From NCBI GenBank assembly GCA_002424045.1, contig DIPH01000015.1, positions 99,432 through 163,431 on the forward strand: a DNA stretch of 64,000 nt, given 5' to 3'. Origin of the DNA: Firmicutes bacterium UBA5493. Lineage in GTDB: Bacteria > Bacillota > Limnochordia > Darwinibacteriales > Darwinibacteriaceae. The position numbers and the translations under genes were made by a program. Shown here piece by piece: positions 33,715 to 42,544 of this stretch. How positions within the stretch are numbered: the first letter of the stretch is position 1; every line of letters starts with the position of its first letter. The notes beneath the pieces were generated by a model. That model was not told the DNA's origin and ran no database searches. It was given only the letters and a program-made list of their open reading frames with translations.

Positions 33715-34116
33715 CTAACGCGCCCATCTTCGATGTTCTTTAAACATACACTTGTCTTGTACAAAGACAAGACCTCTCTCAGCTGCAAGAAGCTCCGCCT
33801 CGGGGCTAGTAATTCCCTCCTGTAGCCAAATGGCCTTGATGTCATCACGTGCGAGGACATCTTCAACGACAGGTAGAACCTCAGCAGATGGCCTAAATAT
33901 CACAACCATATCTACGGTTCCTTCTACCTCGCTTGCCTTATGGTACACTTTTTCTCCAAGAAGCTCCTCGCCTCCAAAGGGATTGACAGGGTAGATCTTA
34001 TAACCATGGTGCTGAAGATACCGTGGAACACTGTGTGCTGCTTTGACGGGATCTTTGCTGAGCCCAACCACCGCTATATTTTTAAGTTCTAACGCCTTTT
34101 CCACTGCAGTTTTCAT
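33715..34116 (-). CDS. CoA-binding domain protein (YccU-like)
   Basis: 133 residues forming one Rossmann-like CoA-binding domain: NIAVVGLSKDPVKAAHSVP, KIYPVNPFGGEELLG, VDMVVIFRPSAEV and IKAIWLQEGITSPEA, as in succinyl-CoA synthetase alpha and YccU. Function in the cell is undefined. A terminal Cys in QDKCMFKEH is typical of the family. ATG 34116 follows AAAGGAG at six bases; in-frame ATG 34143 lacks an SD. It heads the five-gene leftward operon and diverges from the exonuclease gene. Confidence 0.92.
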   Translation of the reverse strand: MKTAVEKALELKNIAVVGLSKDPVKAAHSVPRYLQHHGYKIYPVNPFGGEELLGEKVYHKASEVEGTVDMVVIFRPSAEVLPVVEDVLARDDIKAIWLQEGITSPEAELLAAERGLVFVQDKCMFKEHRRWAR

Positions 34117-34153
34117 GGCCTTCTCCTTTCTATGTCCCCCCAAGAATCAAATA

Positions 34154-34162
34154 TGATATAAT
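34154..34162 (+). promoter_or_regulatory. Extended -10 promoter of the exonuclease gene
   Basis: TGATATAAT (extended -10 with consensus TATAAT at 34157-34162) lies 32 bases before the start codon; no clear -35 is seen, as allowed for extended -10 promoters. Confidence 0.5.
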
Positions 34163-34193
34163 AGACCCAATGCTATTTAAAGGAGCCCGATCG

Positions 34194-35042
34194 TTGTCTA
34201 AAACTTGCCTGATCCTTGACTGTTTTTCTTTAGTATACCGTTCTTTTTTCGGATTACCAACAACTATTAAGAGGCAAGATGGGCAAGCCATCAATGCCGT
34301 CCTTGGCTTTTACAATACCGTTACGGGACTCATGGAACAGTTCCGTCCAGATTACTTATTTGTGGCGTCGGATCATCCGAGCCCCACCTTTCGCCATGGG
34401 CTTTACCCTGACTATAAAGGTCAAAGGCCCCCCATGCCAGAAGAATTGAAGAGTCAAATCCCCCTCATCGAGGATATCGTACACTGTCTAGGAGCTCCCC
34501 TCGTGAAGCTCGAAGGATACGAAGCCGATGATGTCATCGGCACCATCTCTAAGCACGCGCCCAGTGATACCCATTGCTTCATCGTCACCACCGATCATGA
34601 TGCCCTGCAACTCGTTTCTGATAATGTGACGGTGATCTCGCCTAACAGTAAAGCAAACAAAGTTTTCACGCCCGAGCTCGTGACCCATGAAATGGGAGTG
34701 CCTCCCGAACGCGTTCCCGATCTTAAGGCTCTTATGGGCGATGCCAGCGATAACATCCCCGGGATTCCCCTGGTGGGGCCGAAGACGGCCAAGCGTTGGC
34801 TTGGCATCTATGATTCCCTAGACGGCGTGATCGAAAACGCACACCTTTTGCCGGGAAAGGCAGGAAGGAACCTGATGGAGGGCAAACAAGATGCCCTTCT
34901 CTACAGGCACCTGGCAACCATTGAGCAGAACGTGCCGACCTTCTGTTGCTGGAGGGCAGGGCGTCTGGCCTTTGATGAAAGGCAAGTCCGCCAGACCCTT
35001 GATTTCATAGGAATCAGAGCTTCCATCCCTCAAGTTTGTTAG
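34194..35042 (+). CDS. Stand-alone 5'-3' exonuclease (PolA N-domain-like)
   Basis: 282 residues homologous to the 5' nuclease domain of DNA polymerase I, without a polymerase. Metal-binding acidic clusters appear in order: CLILDCFSLVYRSFF, DHPSPTFRHGLYPDYKGQR, GYEADDVIGT, VTTDHDALQLV and MGDASDNIPG. A helix-hairpin-helix follows (GIPLVGPKTAKRWL). It would process flaps or RNA primers. TTG 34194 is chosen because AAAGGAG lies eight bases upstream; ATG 34170 precedes that SD. It shares the four bases TTAG with the convergent GH20 gene. Confidence 0.92.
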   Translation: MSKTCLILDCFSLVYRSFFGLPTTIKRQDGQAINAVLGFYNTVTGLMEQFRPDYLFVASDHPSPTFRHGLYPDYKGQRPPMPEELKSQIPLIEDIVHCLGAPLVKLEGYEADDVIGTISKHAPSDTHCFIVTTDHDALQLVSDNVTVISPNSKANKVFTPELVTHEMGVPPERVPDLKALMGDASDNIPGIPLVGPKTAKRWLGIYDSLDGVIENAHLLPGKAGRNLMEGKQDALLYRHLATIEQNVPTFCCWRAGRLAFDERQVRQTLDFIGIRASIPQVC

Positions 35043-36967
35043 CGGAGTCTGACTAAGTCTTCAATGGAAGATACAATCACTAATTGCAGTTGTGCTCGCG
35101 GCTTTTTAGCTTCCTCTAAGGCCGCTTTTTGTTGTTCATTCAGTGGTTTGCCTGGTGATTCTATGGCGTCTAAAGCAATGGTGGCCACCCTCGAGAGGTC
35201 AAGGGAGAGGGTGCTCACTTCACGAAGAATGGGCGAACGGTTTATGATGGAAACTAGCGCTGCGTGATTGTCTGCCCACAAGCGTAACCTTGCTTCGAGC
35301 TGAGTCCGAATCTTCCTCTCTTTTTGGTACAGAGCGACCAAGTTTCGAAACTCCCTAGCACCTCGGGCATCGGGTCTCGCAGCGTCCACCGCCCGGGTTA
35401 AAGGCGAAACCGCAGTGTGCAGACGCTGCGTTACCCGTTCATAACCTTGTACAGGTTCACACAGATCGAGGAGATTCTGGAGGGGCGTTATATCAGCACC
35501 ACCACAGAGCCTTCGTAGCATCTGGGGATAGTTTTTTTCATGGGTAAGACCAAGCTCTTCAAGGGCCAGACTGATCACATCGAGCCGCTCGTGGAGGTTT
35601 TCTACTGTGCAGTCTTCGCGACGCGACCACAGCCGTTCACTAATGGCAGCCGTCCTAGGCCATATTCTAGAGTCGATGGTTTCAGGGCTCACCACCTCGC
35701 TCCACATGGTGGCTTCTCCACCCAAGATATACTTGCTTTCCTCCTCGGTTAACTCCAGATCCGCCGGCAAAGGATCGTTCATATAATGATATTCGGCCGG
35801 TTGACAGAGGTCAATATAGTAACCGTTGGAAAGAATAGTCTTATGCCCTTGTTTGGCTCCTTGAATGAGACTATCTCTCCCGCTCCAAGATTGGATCACT
35901 GCTGTAGACGGGAGAGCGGGAGTGAGAATTTCATCCCACCCGATCATCTTTTTGCCCAGTTTTGTTAAGATGTCTAACAGCTTCTTGTTAAAGTGACACT
36001 GGAGATCTAAGACCGTTTTGAAGTCGTGTTTTTCCATAAACTGTGTTATCTCAGGGTTGGCGAGCCATTGTTCACCATTGTTCTCATCTCCCCCAATGTG
36101 GATGTATTCGTCGGGGAAAAGGGTTGCCATTTCGGAAAAGAACTTCTCTAAGAAAAGGTACGTTGACTCCTTTACGGGGTCTAAGACCGTATCCAAAACG
36201 CCAATATTTATCTCTCGAGAGAAGGGGCCCGGTGCACTGGCCAGCTCAGGATATCCTATGGCCCAACTTGCAGCATGCCCGGGAACATCGAACTCAGGAA
36301 TAACTCGAATGCCACGATCAGCAGCGTAAGCCACAATCTCCCGAATCTGTTCCTGCGTATAATACTCCCCATTTGATCCCATCTCATGGAGGCGAGGAAA
36401 CACCATGCTTTCGACGCGAAACCCCTGATCGTCTGTTAAATGCCAGTGAAATACATTTAGCTTCACTGCTGCCATTCCATCTAGGTTGCGCTTTAGAACA
36501 TCCATAGGCTGAAAACGCCTAGCAGAGTCAATCATCAACCCACGCCACGGAAAGCGAGGCTCATCGCCTATCTCGACCGCGGGAATGAAGTAGCCCTCTT
36601 GATCGGCACTCACCAGTTGAAGCAGGGTTTCTAAACCCCTCAGTATACCTAGGTCGGTTTCTGCACTGAGCACCGCCTGGTGAGGTGTAACATCAAGGGT
36701 ATAGCTCTCATTTTCATGAAGGGAAAGCTCCCCTACACGCTCGTATCTTAACACTAAAGAGCTTTCTGAAGATCCACCTAATTCTAGAAACAGTCCTGTT
36801 TTATCAGCCAGGCGTTTTTGAAAACGCAAGGCTGCCTTGGCTACCCTGTCCCCTGTCCCACCCTCAATTCGAAAGGAGAAACCGGCAGCAATCTTTAAAC
36901 TACCGGGTTTTAGATTCACGCTAACTGGTTTTGGCAGCAAAACATTAAAGTGCAATGGTCTTAACAC
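35039..36967 (-). CDS. GH20 beta-N-acetylhexosaminidase
   Basis: 642 residues; removes terminal N-acetylglucosamine or galactosamine using substrate-assisted catalysis. The N-terminal GH20b-like domain (residues 1-125) precedes the TIM barrel. The active-site motif HIGGDENNGEQW near residue 292 contains the Asp-Glu pair, with FHWHLTDDQGFRVES upstream and a tryptophan-rich EATMWSEVV downstream. No signal peptide is visible, so it may act on imported chitin or muropeptide fragments in the cytoplasm. The start is uncertain: GTG 36967 lies nine bases after GGAG, TTG 36976 abuts it. An RpiR-family regulator lies upstream. Confidence 0.92.
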   Translation of the reverse strand: MLRPLHFNVLLPKPVSVNLKPGSLKIAAGFSFRIEGGTGDRVAKAALRFQKRLADKTGLFLELGGSSESSLVLRYERVGELSLHENESYTLDVTPHQAVLSAETDLGILRGLETLLQLVSADQEGYFIPAVEIGDEPRFPWRGLMIDSARRFQPMDVLKRNLDGMAAVKLNVFHWHLTDDQGFRVESMVFPRLHEMGSNGEYYTQEQIREIVAYAADRGIRVIPEFDVPGHAASWAIGYPELASAPGPFSREINIGVLDTVLDPVKESTYLFLEKFFSEMATLFPDEYIHIGGDENNGEQWLANPEITQFMEKHDFKTVLDLQCHFNKKLLDILTKLGKKMIGWDEILTPALPSTAVIQSWSGRDSLIQGAKQGHKTILSNGYYIDLCQPAEYHYMNDPLPADLELTEEESKYILGGEATMWSEVVSPETIDSRIWPRTAAISERLWSRREDCTVENLHERLDVISLALEELGLTHEKNYPQMLRRLCGGADITPLQNLLDLCEPVQGYERVTQRLHTAVSPLTRAVDAARPDARGAREFRNLVALYQKERKIRTQLEARLRLWADNHAALVSIINRSPILREVSTLSLDLSRVATIALDAIESPGKPLNEQQKAALEEAKKPRAQLQLVIVSSIEDLVRLR

Positions 36968-37029
36968 CCTTTTCAACTCCTTCAGGATTTCTGACGGTGA
37001 TGTTATACGCGCACCACGCCACTTTCATG

Positions 37030-37052
37030 TCACTTGGGATTCACCCAAGTGA
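37030..37052. promoter_or_regulatory. Perfect 9-bp inverted repeat upstream of the hexosaminidase gene
   Basis: TCACTTGGG and CCCAAGTGA arms around a five-base loop, in the 237-base gap between the RpiR regulator and the GH20 gene. No T tract follows on either strand, so an operator or structured leader is more likely than a terminator. Confidence 0.45.
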
Positions 37053-37204
37053 GTTGGGATGCAAGGAACCACAATTAGCTCGTCAAAGGCGAGACGAATA
37101 CCCAAGATCCCTTCCTATCACAAACTGGCCGTAGGAATAAGGCTCAGCCTGCCTGATTTCGATCTGGTCATGCTAATTGTAAGGTAGAAGAGCGTCCTAG
37201 AGCT

Positions 37205-38062
37205 TCATAGCACACCTGTGCGTTGCGATAGAATTTCCGTGGTCTTGTCCAAGACTTCTTGAGAGCGGTGCAGATCGACGAGGGCTACTGCCATAAATAA
37301 CGTATCAATAGTGGTAAGTTGTGCAATTCTTGATGAAATCCCACCCTTGCTAAAGAGATTCCCTTGTGTGCAGGTTAACAAGACTAGATCAGCTTCCTTA
37401 GCCAGACTCGATGCAGAGTGGTTCGTAATGGCAATGGTCACTGCACCGCACTCTCCGGCGGTACGCACCGCTTCTACGATTTCCCTAGTTTCACCTGAAC
37501 GAGATAGTCCAATCACCACATCACCCGGCTGCAAAAGCACAGCACGGGTAATCTGCATATGGGTATCCACAAAGGCACTAGCCCTGCGCCCGATACGAGA
37601 AAACTTCTGCTCCCCATCGAAAGCCGCAATACTTGAAGCCCCAAGACCATAAAAGTGAATCTCTCTGGCCTGAGCTAGAGCTTTCACCGCGACGCCTAAA
37701 GCGTCCGCGTCTAATACTTGGATCGTATCTTGAAGAGCACTAATATTGGAGCGGAAGACTTTTTCCTTAATAGTGCAGATGTCATCACCAGGTTCTACTT
37801 CGCCCTCTATAACGCTCCGCTTTACGACTACATCCTGGGCCAAAAGAATCTTAAATTCCTGAAAACCTTTATACCCTAGACGCTTGCAGAATTTGACCAC
37901 AGTCGCGTCGCTGACTTTGGCCTCTTTGGCCAATTCTGTTATGGATAAATGCACCACATGATTAGGGCGCCTCAACACTTCATCAGCAACCCGTCGTTCC
38001 GCAGGTTTAAGGACTGGATAAATACTCTTGATATGTAGTAGGGTATTGACTCTTTGATTCAA
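37205..38062 (-). CDS. MurR/RpiR-family transcriptional regulator
   Basis: 285 residues: N-terminal HTH_6 domain (about 1-80) with ITELAKEAKVSDATVVKFCKR as the DNA-binding helices, and a C-terminal SIS sugar-phosphate isomerase-like domain (about 125-265) with FYGLGASSIAAFD and IGLSRSGETREIVEAV. Such regulators sense phosphosugars, for instance MurNAc-6-P in MurR. The gene is just upstream of a beta-N-acetylhexosaminidase, so control of amino-sugar recycling is the natural inference. TTG 38062 is supported by AAGGAGG nine bases upstream. Confidence 0.93.
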   Translation of the reverse strand: MNQRVNTLLHIKSIYPVLKPAERRVADEVLRRPNHVVHLSITELAKEAKVSDATVVKFCKRLGYKGFQEFKILLAQDVVVKRSVIEGEVEPGDDICTIKEKVFRSNISALQDTIQVLDADALGVAVKALAQAREIHFYGLGASSIAAFDGEQKFSRIGRRASAFVDTHMQITRAVLLQPGDVVIGLSRSGETREIVEAVRTAGECGAVTIAITNHSASSLAKEADLVLLTCTQGNLFSKGGISSRIAQLTTIDTLFMAVALVDLHRSQEVLDKTTEILSQRTGVL

Positions 38063-38464
38063 AACACTCTACCTCCTTAGACTCGTACTCTAATAAAGGC
38101 AACCATGCTCATTGCTTACGCCCCCTGTCTATACGTTTCTTAAGAATTCATGTTATTGAGTAATTCGCAATCCAACTACAGTATCCTTCCTAATCATTCC
38201 ATTCTAGTATAGGCTACTCTCTCAACCCTGAGGGCCAATTGGTTCACCCGCACCCTATCATACCAGAAAAAACACTAGCACTAGGGCTCTGTGATCTTTG
38301 CAGTGAACGAAAGATGGGCCCTAGGGGCCCACCTACAATACACGAGAAACTCGGTCTTGACCTATGAACTCCATCACACCACGAAAGACGGTAAACAGCG
38401 GCAGTTTAAGCTACAGCCACTATCTCGATGGCTCCCTGCAGTGTTTGGGGTTCAAGATTGCCCT
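38063..38464. other. Intergenic region, 402 bp, no confident gene
   Basis: It holds a GC-rich palindrome TGGGCCC-CTAG-GGGCCCA around 38313-38330. A rightward open frame (38291-38494) lacks an SD and runs into the M3 peptidase end. Its codons look somewhat gene-like, so a decayed gene remnant is possible, but I cannot support a CDS. Confidence 0.35.
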
Positions 38465-40267
38465 TTAGAGCGCAGTGTCCGCCAGATGCTCTAGTTCGCT
38501 GAGGAGCTCCTCAAAGACGGCCATGGCCTGTACGATGGGCTCTGGCTTGCTCATATCCACACCAGCTTTCCTTAGCAGGTTAATCGGATAATCGGAACCA
38601 CCACCACCGAGGAATTCTAGGTAACGCTGGACCGCAAGTTCCCCTTCCTCCAAAATCTGTCTTGAAAGGGAGATGGCAGCGGAGAAGCCAGTGGCATACT
38701 TGTAAACGTAGAAAGAACGATAAAAATGGGGAATTCTAGCCCATTCCACAGCGATTTGCTCGTCCACCACAATATCGTCTCCGAAGTACTTTTTGTTCAG
38801 ATCATAGTAAATCTCTGAGAGCTTGTCACTGGTGAGCGATTCCCCTTCACCCATTTTGCCATGGACGATCATCTCAAATTCTGCAAACATGGTTTGTCTA
38901 AAAACAGTGCCCCTAAACTGTTCAAGGAAGTGATTTATGAGATACGCTCGCTTTTTGGGTTCTTGAGTCTTCGCCAAAAGATTGTTCATGAGTAAAGCCT
39001 CATTGAGCGTAGAGGCCACTTCAGCCACAAAAATGGTGTAGCCAGCATTCACAAACTCTTGGTTTTGACAAGAATAGAAGGTGTGCATAGCGTGACCGAG
39101 TTCATGGGCCAAGGTAAAGACATCACTCAGGGTTTCATTGTAGTTCATCAGTACGTAGGGGTGCACTCCGTAGGTTCCCCACGAGTAGGCACCACTGGTC
39201 TTACCACGGTTTTCTAACCAGTCAATCCAGCCCTCCGTGAAACTAGCACTCATATCCCTAAGGTACTGTTCTCCTAGGCGGTGTAAGCCGGTCCGAACCA
39301 TGTCCACTGCCTCTTCGCGAGGAATCTTCAGATCCTCATCAGCAACCATGGACACATACAGATCGTACATGTGCAACTCGTCTACTCCTAGGAGCTTCTT
39401 GCGGAGACGCACATAACGATGTAACAAAGGTAAGTGGTGGTGAATGGACTCCACTAAATTGGTGTAAACTTCAGGATCCACATTGTCTTCGTACAAAGCT
39501 GCCTCTAGAGACGAGTTGTATTTGCGAGCCCTAGAGAAAAAGAGTTCCTTTTTCATGGAAGCCACAAAGGTGGTTGCCAGAGTATTTTTCCACGACGTAT
39601 AGGTTTCATAGAGTGCCTCGAATGCACCTTGTCGGACCTCACGCTTCTGCGACTCGAGGAGCTGACCATAGCGACCATGTGTTAATTCCACCATTTCCCC
39701 GTCATCATTTTTAACTTCGGGAAACTTCAAATCTGCGTTATTAAACATACGAAAGATGTTACTAGGTGCCTGCGCTATCTCTCCAGCTTCGGCCAAGAGC
39801 TGTTCTTGCTCAGCAGACAGGGTGTGGGCCTTCATGCGCAGAATGTTTTCCAAATGATGCTCATAAAGTTGAAGGCCAGAGACTTCTTTAATCCAACCTC
39901 GGACTGTGTCTGCATCTAGGCTTAGGATTTCAGGTACAAAAAACGACTGGGCTGCACCTAGTTCCACGGCCACAGCCATAGCTTGCCCGGCATAATCTTG
40001 GTACAAGGAATTTGCGTTATCCTCATCCTTTCTCATATACGAATAGGAGATAATATGGTCCAACATGAGGGAGATTTCATCCCTCTGCTTAAGAGCGTGG
40101 AGTAAGTTCTCCCCTGAGGTAAGTGTTCCCCGTAGATCAAGCATCCTTTGTTTACTAGCTTTCAGATCTTCTAAATCCTTTTCCCACTCTTTATCGCTTG
40201 CGTAAATATCCTCTAAGCGCCATTTTAAGTCGGAAGATACCTCGTCTCGTCGTTGAAGCTGTGCCAT
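38465..40267 (-). CDS. pepF: Oligoendopeptidase F (M3B)
   Basis: 600 residues, the standard length of PepF. The zinc motif HELGHAMHTFYS lies near residue 388, and the third ligand falls in FVAEVASTLNEALL about 25 residues later. The N-terminal helical region contains the usual LEDIYASDKEWE opening found in PepF proteins. It hydrolyses medium-sized peptides in the cytosol. ATG 40267 is preceded by a moderate SD (AGGAGTGA). It is the more classical PepF of the two M3 peptidases in this window and stands as a single gene. Confidence 0.95.
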   Translation of the reverse strand: MAQLQRRDEVSSDLKWRLEDIYASDKEWEKDLEDLKASKQRMLDLRGTLTSGENLLHALKQRDEISLMLDHIISYSYMRKDEDNANSLYQDYAGQAMAVAVELGAAQSFFVPEILSLDADTVRGWIKEVSGLQLYEHHLENILRMKAHTLSAEQEQLLAEAGEIAQAPSNIFRMFNNADLKFPEVKNDDGEMVELTHGRYGQLLESQKREVRQGAFEALYETYTSWKNTLATTFVASMKKELFFSRARKYNSSLEAALYEDNVDPEVYTNLVESIHHHLPLLHRYVRLRKKLLGVDELHMYDLYVSMVADEDLKIPREEAVDMVRTGLHRLGEQYLRDMSASFTEGWIDWLENRGKTSGAYSWGTYGVHPYVLMNYNETLSDVFTLAHELGHAMHTFYSCQNQEFVNAGYTIFVAEVASTLNEALLMNNLLAKTQEPKKRAYLINHFLEQFRGTVFRQTMFAEFEMIVHGKMGEGESLTSDKLSEIYYDLNKKYFGDDIVVDEQIAVEWARIPHFYRSFYVYKYATGFSAAISLSRQILEEGELAVQRYLEFLGGGGSDYPINLLRKAGVDMSKPEPIVQAMAVFEELLSELEHLADTAL

Positions 40268-40393
40268 CCCGTCACTCCTTGCTTTTTAGTTATACCTGTA
40301 TCTTTTCTACTTTTACCAAAACTCTCCTCTATAAAGAGGCAAAAACAGGATCAGGGCAGTTTGTGTGGAAATAGAGCATCGAGGTGAGGTTAA

Positions 40394-42544
40394 ATGCGTA
40401 GGGAAGAGGTCTTTGCTCTAGATATTGGTACCCGCACAATTGCAGGGTTAATCATGGTATCTGCAGATGATGGGTTTGAGCTTAAAGAAGCCCGCCTGCA
40501 CCAACAGTTGCCTGGTGCTATGGCCGACGGACAAATTCATCACATTGGCGCCGTTGCCCGCACCATCGCTAGAATTAAAGAAGAGCTAGAAGCGACTTGC
40601 GAACTTCCTCTCAAGAAAGCTGCGGTGGCCGCGGCCGGGCGGTCCTTGCTCACCGAGATAGGAAGAAGTAGCTTTGACCTTGTGCCTAGAGGGCGTTTAA
40701 GTGCGGACGAAGTGAGGGCCTTAGAGCTTGATGCTGTCCGTGATGCCGTAGAGAAACTCTCCTGCGACAAGACCAATGGCGTGATGCACAGCTACCTGTG
40801 CGTAGGATATAGTGTGATTCAGTATTATCTCGATGGTGAGCCCATCGGCTCTTTACAGGGCCATCAAGGTCGCGTGGCCCAGGCAGACGTTATTGCCACT
40901 TTTTTGCCGCGCATTGTCATCGATTCGCTGGGAACATCCCTAAATGAGGCTGGATTAGAGATGAAGACCCTCACCCTTGAACCTATTGCGGCCATGCACG
41001 TGGTGGTCCCACCGACTATGCAGATGCTCAACATTGCCCTAGTTGATGTGGGGGCCGGAACGTCGGACCTAGCCATCTCAGCAGAGGGCACAGTGAAAGG
41101 CTATGGAATGGTGGCCTACGCCGGAGATGCCATCACCAAAGGGCTCGCAGATCATTACTTGCTTGACTTCAAAGTTGCTGAACAGGTTAAGATAGAACTA
41201 GAGCCTGGACAAATCTCTGAATGCCAAGACGTTTTCGGTAACACTCTGCACCTGGCCTATGATGATGTACTGGCGGTAATACGGCCGCGGGTAGAACTCT
41301 TGGCAGAAAAAATCGCCGGGGAAGTAAAAAACCTCAATGGCGGTGCGCCTAAAGGAGCCATTTTGATTGGCGGAGGTAGCCAGGTCCCTGGATTTGCCGA
41401 ACTTTTGGCGAAGCACCTGGAACTGCCAGAAAACCTTGTGCGCATCCGCAATCGCAGCAATTTGGAGATCGTCCACGGGTTCCCCCATTTTAACGGACCT
41501 GAAGTCATTACGCCCATCGGCATCGGCTGTACCCATCTCGATGGACGGGCTATGGAGCTCATCCATGTCACAGTCAATGGTCAGCATCTCCAATTCTTAA
41601 AACTAGCTTCATCCACAGTGGGAGAAGCCCTCTTGCATGCAGGCTTGGCTCCTTCGGAATTGGTGGGGCGACCTGGTTCCGCCTTCACAGTGGAACTCAA
41701 TGGTCGGTACATTCCCCTCCCTGGAACTCTAGGCCAGCCAGCTGTAATTAAAAAAAATGGGGAACCGTGTGAACTTAGTGCACCCCTAATGGACGGAGAC
41801 CATCTACAAGTGCATCAGGGTGAAGCGGGCGGCGAGCCCCACATCACTTTAGGAGAATTCGTCGACGAAAAGGCACACTTTTTCTCCATTACTCTCAATG
41901 GGACGCCCCTTGAGATCAAAGCCACGATCTTGGTCAACGGCTGCGAAGAGCCCATGGACTATATTTTGCAGGATCGCGACAGGATCACCCTAGAACCCCT
42001 CACCGATTTTAGAGATCTCTTTGGGCATCTAGGCATTCCCCTAGAACTAGAGGTTCCCTTCTCGTTCAATGGTGAAAGTAAAGTGGCCGTGGAACGTGCG
42101 GAGCTTCTTGTAGGGGGCACCAAAGTGTCATTTAAGACCCCCTTGCGCTCGGGTCTAGAAGCTAGGTACTTCCGTAAGCCTTATACACTGCGGGATTGTA
42201 TCTCGATACCAGCGGAAGAAATGCCTCAGATCACAGTGAACGTCAACGGCGAAAATGTTCCGCTCACCCGCAAAGAACCCACACCACTAGTCAATGGGCA
42301 AGAGGTATCCTTTGACTATATAATAAGACCCCATGATCGCATCGAGTACAACCCGGGATCAACTGGGGTCCTTAGTTCATACATTGTCACAGATATCTTC
42401 CGTGATTATGAACCCGATGGGGCCTTCGTCAAAAAGGGCGGATACATCCTCGTCAACGGAAAGGCAGCTGGTTTCACCACCCCCATCAAACACGGTGATA
42501 CTGTGGAATTTGTACCCTATGGCGCTGAAATCGCAAACTCTTGA
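40394..42544 (+). CDS. FtsA/PilM-like actin-fold ATPase fused to beta-grasp-like repeats
   Basis: 716 residues. Residues 1-375 have the FtsA-like actin fold: phosphate-1 FALDIGTRTIAGLIM, an inserted 1C/SHS2-type subdomain, phosphate-2 VDVGAGTSDLAI near 217 and adenosine motif AILIGGGSQVPGFAELL near 320. Residues 380-716 are not FtsA. They contain about four diverged units with the theme I-x-V-N-G ... D-x-I-x-x-x-P, for example VTVNGQHLQFLKLAS, ILVNGCEEP and ILVNGKAAGF. There is no C-terminal amphipathic FtsZ-binding peptide, so it is not canonical FtsA. Large proteins of this layout are known from Clostridia as 'cell division FtsA domain' proteins of unknown function. ATG 40394 follows GAGGTGAGG. 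Confidence 0.82.
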   Translation: MRREEVFALDIGTRTIAGLIMVSADDGFELKEARLHQQLPGAMADGQIHHIGAVARTIARIKEELEATCELPLKKAAVAAAGRSLLTEIGRSSFDLVPRGRLSADEVRALELDAVRDAVEKLSCDKTNGVMHSYLCVGYSVIQYYLDGEPIGSLQGHQGRVAQADVIATFLPRIVIDSLGTSLNEAGLEMKTLTLEPIAAMHVVVPPTMQMLNIALVDVGAGTSDLAISAEGTVKGYGMVAYAGDAITKGLADHYLLDFKVAEQVKIELEPGQISECQDVFGNTLHLAYDDVLAVIRPRVELLAEKIAGEVKNLNGGAPKGAILIGGGSQVPGFAELLAKHLELPENLVRIRNRSNLEIVHGFPHFNGPEVITPIGIGCTHLDGRAMELIHVTVNGQHLQFLKLASSTVGEALLHAGLAPSELVGRPGSAFTVELNGRYIPLPGTLGQPAVIKKNGEPCELSAPLMDGDHLQVHQGEAGGEPHITLGEFVDEKAHFFSITLNGTPLEIKATILVNGCEEPMDYILQDRDRITLEPLTDFRDLFGHLGIPLELEVPFSFNGESKVAVERAELLVGGTKVSFKTPLRSGLEARYFRKPYTLRDCISIPAEEMPQITVNVNGENVPLTRKEPTPLVNGQEVSFDYIIRPHDRIEYNPGSTGVLSSYIVTDIFRDYEPDGAFVKKGGYILVNGKAAGFTTPIKHGDTVEFVPYGAEIANS

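Noticed and set aside
38291..38494. 67-codon rightward frame with fairly gene-like codons
   Set aside because: No SD, contains a perfect GC palindrome, overlaps the end of pepF and matches no family I know; left as a possible remnant only.
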